Assembly: GCF_937891315.1 (NCBI RefSeq)
Contig: NZ_CALAGI010000158.1
Coordinates: 1-45,544, forward strand
Source of the DNA: an uncultured Amaricoccus sp.
GTDB lineage: Bacteria; Pseudomonadota; Alphaproteobacteria; Rhodobacterales; Rhodobacteraceae
DNA: 45,544 nt
Direction of reading: 5' to 3'
Shown: one piece after another, positions 42,409 to 45,544 of the stretch
Position numbering within the stretch: position 1 is the stretch's first letter
Layout: each line of letters begins with the position of its first letter
Notes under the pieces: model-generated
Told to the model about the DNA's origin: nothing
Database searches by the model: none
Seen by the model: only the letters and a program-made list of their open reading frames with translations
Program-made: the position numbers and the translations under genes

Positions 42409-44040
42409 TTGATTACCGCGACGGACCTGGAGGTCCGCGCCGGTGCGCGCACGCTGCTGGCCGCCGACGGCCCGGCGCTGCGGGTGCAGCCCGGCGACCG
42501 GATCGGCCTGGTGGGGCGCAACGGCGCCGGCAAGACCACCACCATGCGCATCCTCGCCGGCGAGGGTGAGCCGTACGCCGGCACCATCACCCGCACCGGG
42601 GAGGTCGGCTACCTCCCGCAGGATCCCCGCGAGGGCGACCTGGACGTGCTGGCCCGCGACCGGGTGCTCTCGGCGCGCGGGCTGGACACCCTGCTCTCCG
42701 ACCTGGAGAAGCAGCAGACGCTGATGGCCGAGGTGGCCGACGAGGCCGCCCGGGACAAGGCGGTGCGCCGCTACGGGCAGCTGGAGGAGCGGTTCTCCGC
42801 ACTCGGCGGTTACGCCGCCGAAAGCGAGGCGGGACGGATCTGCGCCAGCCTGGGACTGGCCGATCGGGTACTCACCCAGCCGCTGCGCACCCTCTCCGGC
42901 GGTCAGCGCCGCCGGGTGGAACTGGCCCGCATCCTGTTCGCCGCCTCGGAATCCGGGGTGGCCGGGGGATCGACGACGCTGCTGCTCGACGAACCGACCA
43001 ACCATCTCGACGCCGACTCGATCGGCTGGCTGCGCGATTTCCTGCGCAACCACACCGGCGGTCTGATCGTCATCAGCCACGACGTCGAACTGCTCGCCGA
43101 TGTGGTCAACCGGGTGTGGTTCCTCGACGCCGTCCGCGGTGAGGCCGACGTGTACAACATGGGCTGGCAGAAGTACCTCGACGCCCGCGCCACCGACGAG
43201 CAGCGCCGGCGACGGGAACGCGCCAACGCCGAACGCAAGGCTGGTGCGCTGCGCGCCCAGGCCGCCAAGATGGGCGCCAAGGCCACCAAAGCGGTTGCCG
43301 CCCAGAACATGTTGCGCCGCGCCGACCGGATGCTGGCCTCCCTGGACGACGAGCGTGTCGCCGACAAGGTGGCCCGGATCAAGTTCCCCACCCCGGCCCC
43401 GTGCGGCAAGACCCCGCTGATGGCCAAGGGACTGACCAAGACCTACGGATCGCTGGAGGTGTTCACCGGAGTCGATCTGGCCATCGACCGCGGATCCCGG
43501 GTGGTGGTGCTGGGGCTCAACGGTGCCGGTAAGACGACGCTACTGCGGGTGCTGGCCGGCGCCGAGACCCCCGATGCGGGGCGGCTGGAACCCGGGCACG
43601 GTTGCAAGATCGGCTATTTCGCGCAGGAACACGACACCCTGGACAACGACGCCACCGTCTGGGAGAACATTCGCCACGCCGCCCCGGACACCGGCGAACA
43701 GGACCTGCGCGGGCTGCTCGGTGCATTCATGTTCACCGGCCCGCAGCTCGAGCAGCCGGCCGGAACCCTGTCCGGTGGTGAGAAGACCCGCCTGGCGCTG
43801 GCCGGGCTGGTGGCTTCGACGGCCAACGTGCTGCTGCTCGACGAGCCGACGAACAACCTGGACCCGGCGTCTCGGGAGCAGGTGCTCGACGCGCTGCGCA
43901 GCTACACCGGCGCCGTCGTGCTGGTCACCCACGATCCGGGTGCCGCCGAGGCGCTGGAGCCCCAGCGGGTGGTGCTGCTGCCCGACGGCACCGAGGACCA
44001 CTGGTCGGCGGACTACCAGGAACTCATCGAGCTGGCCTGA
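42409..44040 (+). CDS. ABC-F family ATPase (two nucleotide-binding domains)
   Basis: The 543-residue soluble protein has two ATPase domains and no membrane part. The first has GRNGAGKTT, LSGGQRRRVELARIL and LLLDEPTNHLD. The second has GLNGAGKTT, LSGGEKTRLALAGL and LLLDEPTNNLD. A charged helical linker of ABC-F type (RATDEQRRRRERANAERKAG) lies between them. ABC-F proteins act on the ribosome in translation or antibiotic protection. The start is TTG at 42409. It matches the position of mycobacterial Rv1473, 13 bp after the enoyl-CoA hydratase. It is convergent with the TetR gene. Confidence 0.92.
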   Translation: MITATDLEVRAGARTLLAADGPALRVQPGDRIGLVGRNGAGKTTTMRILAGEGEPYAGTITRTGEVGYLPQDPREGDLDVLARDRVLSARGLDTLLSDLEKQQTLMAEVADEAARDKAVRRYGQLEERFSALGGYAAESEAGRICASLGLADRVLTQPLRTLSGGQRRRVELARILFAASESGVAGGSTTLLLDEPTNHLDADSIGWLRDFLRNHTGGLIVISHDVELLADVVNRVWFLDAVRGEADVYNMGWQKYLDARATDEQRRRRERANAERKAGALRAQAAKMGAKATKAVAAQNMLRRADRMLASLDDERVADKVARIKFPTPAPCGKTPLMAKGLTKTYGSLEVFTGVDLAIDRGSRVVVLGLNGAGKTTLLRVLAGAETPDAGRLEPGHGCKIGYFAQEHDTLDNDATVWENIRHAAPDTGEQDLRGLLGAFMFTGPQLEQPAGTLSGGEKTRLALAGLVASTANVLLLDEPTNNLDPASREQVLDALRSYTGAVVLVTHDPGAAEALEPQRVVLLPDGTEDHWSADYQELIELA

Positions 44041-44055
44041 GCCCCGGCCGCTCGG

Positions 44056-44622
44056 TCAGGACTGCTGCCGCACCGACTGTTCCACCAGGTCCAGCACCGC
44101 GCCCAGCTGCTCGGGATCGTCGCCGCTGGCCAGCCGGGCGACCAGGCCGTCGAGCACCAGGTCCAGGTAGGTCTGCAGCACCTCGCCGGGCACGTCCTCG
44201 CGCAGCCGCCCGGCGTCGCGCTGACGGCGCAGCCGCGCGCTGGTGGCCGCCGACAGCTCGGCCGAGCGTTCCGACCAGCCGCGGTGAAACGCCGGGTCGG
44301 TGCGCAGTTTCCGGGCGATCTCCATCCGGGTGGCCAGCCAGTCGTACTGATCCGGTGCGGCGAGCATGTCCCGCATCACCTGGATCAGGCCCTCCCGGCT
44401 GGCCACGTCGGCCATCCGCTCGGCGTCCTCGCGCGCCAACTCGAAGAACAGCGAATCCTTGTCCCGGAAGTGGTGGAAGATCGCCCCCCGGGACAGCCCG
44501 GTGGTCTCCTCCAGACGGCGCACCGTCGCCTTGTCATAGCCGTACTCGGCAAAACAGCGACGGGCGCCGTCGAGGATCTGGCGGCGGCGTGCGGCCAGAT
44601 GGTCCTCGCTCACTTTCGGCAT
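44056..44622 (-). CDS. TetR-family transcriptional regulator
   Basis: The 188-residue protein has a TetR helix-turn-helix at the N-terminus (RRQILDGARRCFAEYGYDKA, then RRLEETTGLSRGAIFHHFRD). A C-terminal ligand-binding domain of helices follows. It lies 8 bp downstream of the aconitase stop on the same strand. That is the arrangement acn-TetR (Rv1475c-Rv1474c) of mycobacteria, where this regulator is reported to repress the aconitase operon in an iron-related way. The effector is not visible in the sequence. Confidence 0.9.
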   Translation of the reverse strand: MPKVSEDHLAARRRQILDGARRCFAEYGYDKATVRRLEETTGLSRGAIFHHFRDKDSLFFELAREDAERMADVASREGLIQVMRDMLAAPDQYDWLATRMEIARKLRTDPAFHRGWSERSAELSAATSARLRRQRDAGRLREDVPGEVLQTYLDLVLDGLVARLASGDDPEQLGAVLDLVEQSVRQQS

Positions 44623-44630
44623 TGAGGTGG

Positions 44631-45544
44631 TCAGGCCTTCAGCATGTTGCGCAGCACGTACTGCAGGATGCCGCCGTTGCGGTAGTAGTCGGCCTCACCG
44701 GGGGTGTCGATGCGCACCACGCCGTCGAACTTCACCGTGGAGCCGTCTTCCTTGGTGGCGGTGACCTTGACGGTCTTGGGCGTCTTGCCGGCGTTGAGCT
44801 CCTCGATGCCGACGATGTCGAACGTCTCGGTGCCGTCCAGGCCCAGCGTCTTGGCGCTCTCGCCCTCGGGGAACTGCAGCGGGATCACGCCCATGCCGAT
44901 CAGGTTGGACCGGTGGATGCGCTCGAACGACTCGGCGATGACGGCCTTGACGCCCAGCAGCGTGGTGCCCTTGGCCGCCCAGTCGCGCGAGGAGCCCGAA
45001 CCGTACTCCTTGCCGCCGAGCACGACCAGCGGGATGCCGGCGCGCTGGTAGTTCATGCAGGCGTCGTAGATGAAGGCCTTCGGGCCGCCCTCCTGGGTGA
45101 AGTCCCGGGTGTAGCCGCCCTGGGTGCCCTCCAGGCCGATGGTGTCGAGCACCTTGTTCTGCAGCCGGATGTTGGCGAAGGTGCCGCGGACCATCACCTC
45201 GTGGTTGCCGCGACGGCTGCCGAGGGAGTTGTAGTCCTTGCGGGCCACCCCGTGTGAGTCGAGGTAGTCCGCGGCCGGGGTGCCCGGCTTGATCGGGCCG
45301 GCGGGGCTGATGTGGTCGGTGGTGACCGAGTCGCCCAGCAGCGCCATCACCCGGGCGCCGGTGATGTCGGACACCGGCTCGGGCTCCATCTTCATGCCGT
45401 CGAAGTACGGCGCCTTGCGCACGTAGGTGGAGGCGTCGTCCCACTCGAAGGTGTTGCCCGACGGCGTCGGCAGGTTCCGCCAACGCTCGTCGCCCTTGAA
45501 CACGTCGGCGTAGCTGGCGGCGAACATGTCCCGGTTGATCGACG
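44631..45544 (-). CDS. acnA: Aconitate hydratase, C-terminal part (truncated by the window end)
   Basis: The last 304 codons of aconitase are present on the reverse strand; the 5' end lies beyond 45,544. The reading frame is open to the window edge (SINRDMFAASYADVF). The part seen is the C-terminal swivel domain: GDSVTTDHISPAGPI, LGSRRGNHEVMVRGTFANIR, AGIPLVVLGGKEYGSGSSRD and IHRSNLIGMGVIPLQFPEGE. The three cluster cysteines lie in the missing part. It converts citrate to isocitrate in the TCA cycle. The order acn-TetR after the ABC-F gene is mycobacterial. Confidence 0.95.
   Translation of the reverse strand, partial: SINRDMFAASYADVFKGDERWRNLPTPSGNTFEWDDASTYVRKAPYFDGMKMEPEPVSDITGARVMALLGDSVTTDHISPAGPIKPGTPAADYLDSHGVARKDYNSLGSRRGNHEVMVRGTFANIRLQNKVLDTIGLEGTQGGYTRDFTQEGGPKAFIYDACMNYQRAGIPLVVLGGKEYGSGSSRDWAAKGTTLLGVKAVIAESFERIHRSNLIGMGVIPLQFPEGESAKTLGLDGTETFDIVGIEELNAGKTPKTVKVTATKEDGSTVKFDGVVRIDTPGEADYYRNGGILQYVLRNMLKA

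Noticed and set aside
40611..45544. Horizontal transfer of a mycobacterial suf-acn segment into the denitrifier.
   Set aside because: There are no integrase, repeats or insertion sequences at the boundary, the genes are housekeeping in conserved order, and codon use is unaltered. I cannot fully exclude it without reads.
1..45544. CRISPR arrays, rRNA genes and riboswitches.
   Set aside because: No regularly spaced repeats, rRNA-like conserved blocks or recognisable aptamer cores were seen on reading both strands.

Overview
The window is a junction of two unrelated genomes. Positions 1 to about 40,610 read as one GC-rich alphaproteobacterium: a Tat-exported clade I type nosZ, a nor-nir-nos denitrification supercluster, NnrR/Dnr-type Crp regulators, a Pot-type polyamine transporter, and strong use of CTC for leucine. 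From about 40,611 to the end the sequence is mycobacterial: the tail of sufU, then sufT, thioredoxin, an EchA12-like enoyl-CoA hydratase, an ABC-F ATPase, TetR and aconitase. I recall this relative order from the Rv1465-Rv1475c region of Mycobacterium tuberculosis. Leucine use there shifts to CTG. The join falls inside an open reading frame, so a chimeric assembly is the most economical explanation.

Left region (1-8.2 kb): an accessory patchwork. A small exported protein and a Tat-exported metallophosphoesterase each follow a copy of an 83-bp direct repeat that probably holds an ECF-type promoter. A type-1 copper protein, an ECF sigma factor and its zinc-finger anti-sigma factor follow the phosphoesterase in one operon. 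Between the repeat copies lies a wrecked IS3-family transposase. Two GNAT acetyltransferases, a deleted tyrosine integrase, a DUF6880-like protein and a metallophosphatase stub complete the patchwork.

Middle region (8.2-19.6 kb): a nine-gene reverse-strand operon, lhgO, PotD-, PotB-, PotC- and PotA-like transporter genes, a short-chain dehydrogenase, a class III aminotransferase, an aldehyde dehydrogenase and alr. A LysR regulator diverges from it. It looks like uptake and oxidation of a polyamine or omega-amino acid.

Denitrification region (19.6-40.6 kb): nnrS, a Crp/Fnr regulator, pseudoazurin, nosRZDFYLX, hemN, two tiny membrane-protein genes, norDQBC (reverse strand), a DUF1858-like gene, a second Crp/Fnr regulator, a three-domain nirK and the start of a small Cys-pair membrane protein. 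Together these encode reduction of nitrite to NO, N2O and N2, with their maturation factors and an electron donor. Copies of a TTGCG-N4-CGCAA palindrome lie in front of pseudoazurin/nosR (two), norC/DUF1858 and nirK, and a weaker relative precedes hemN. This suggests one shared Crp-type regulon.

No rRNA, tRNA or CRISPR array was recognised.
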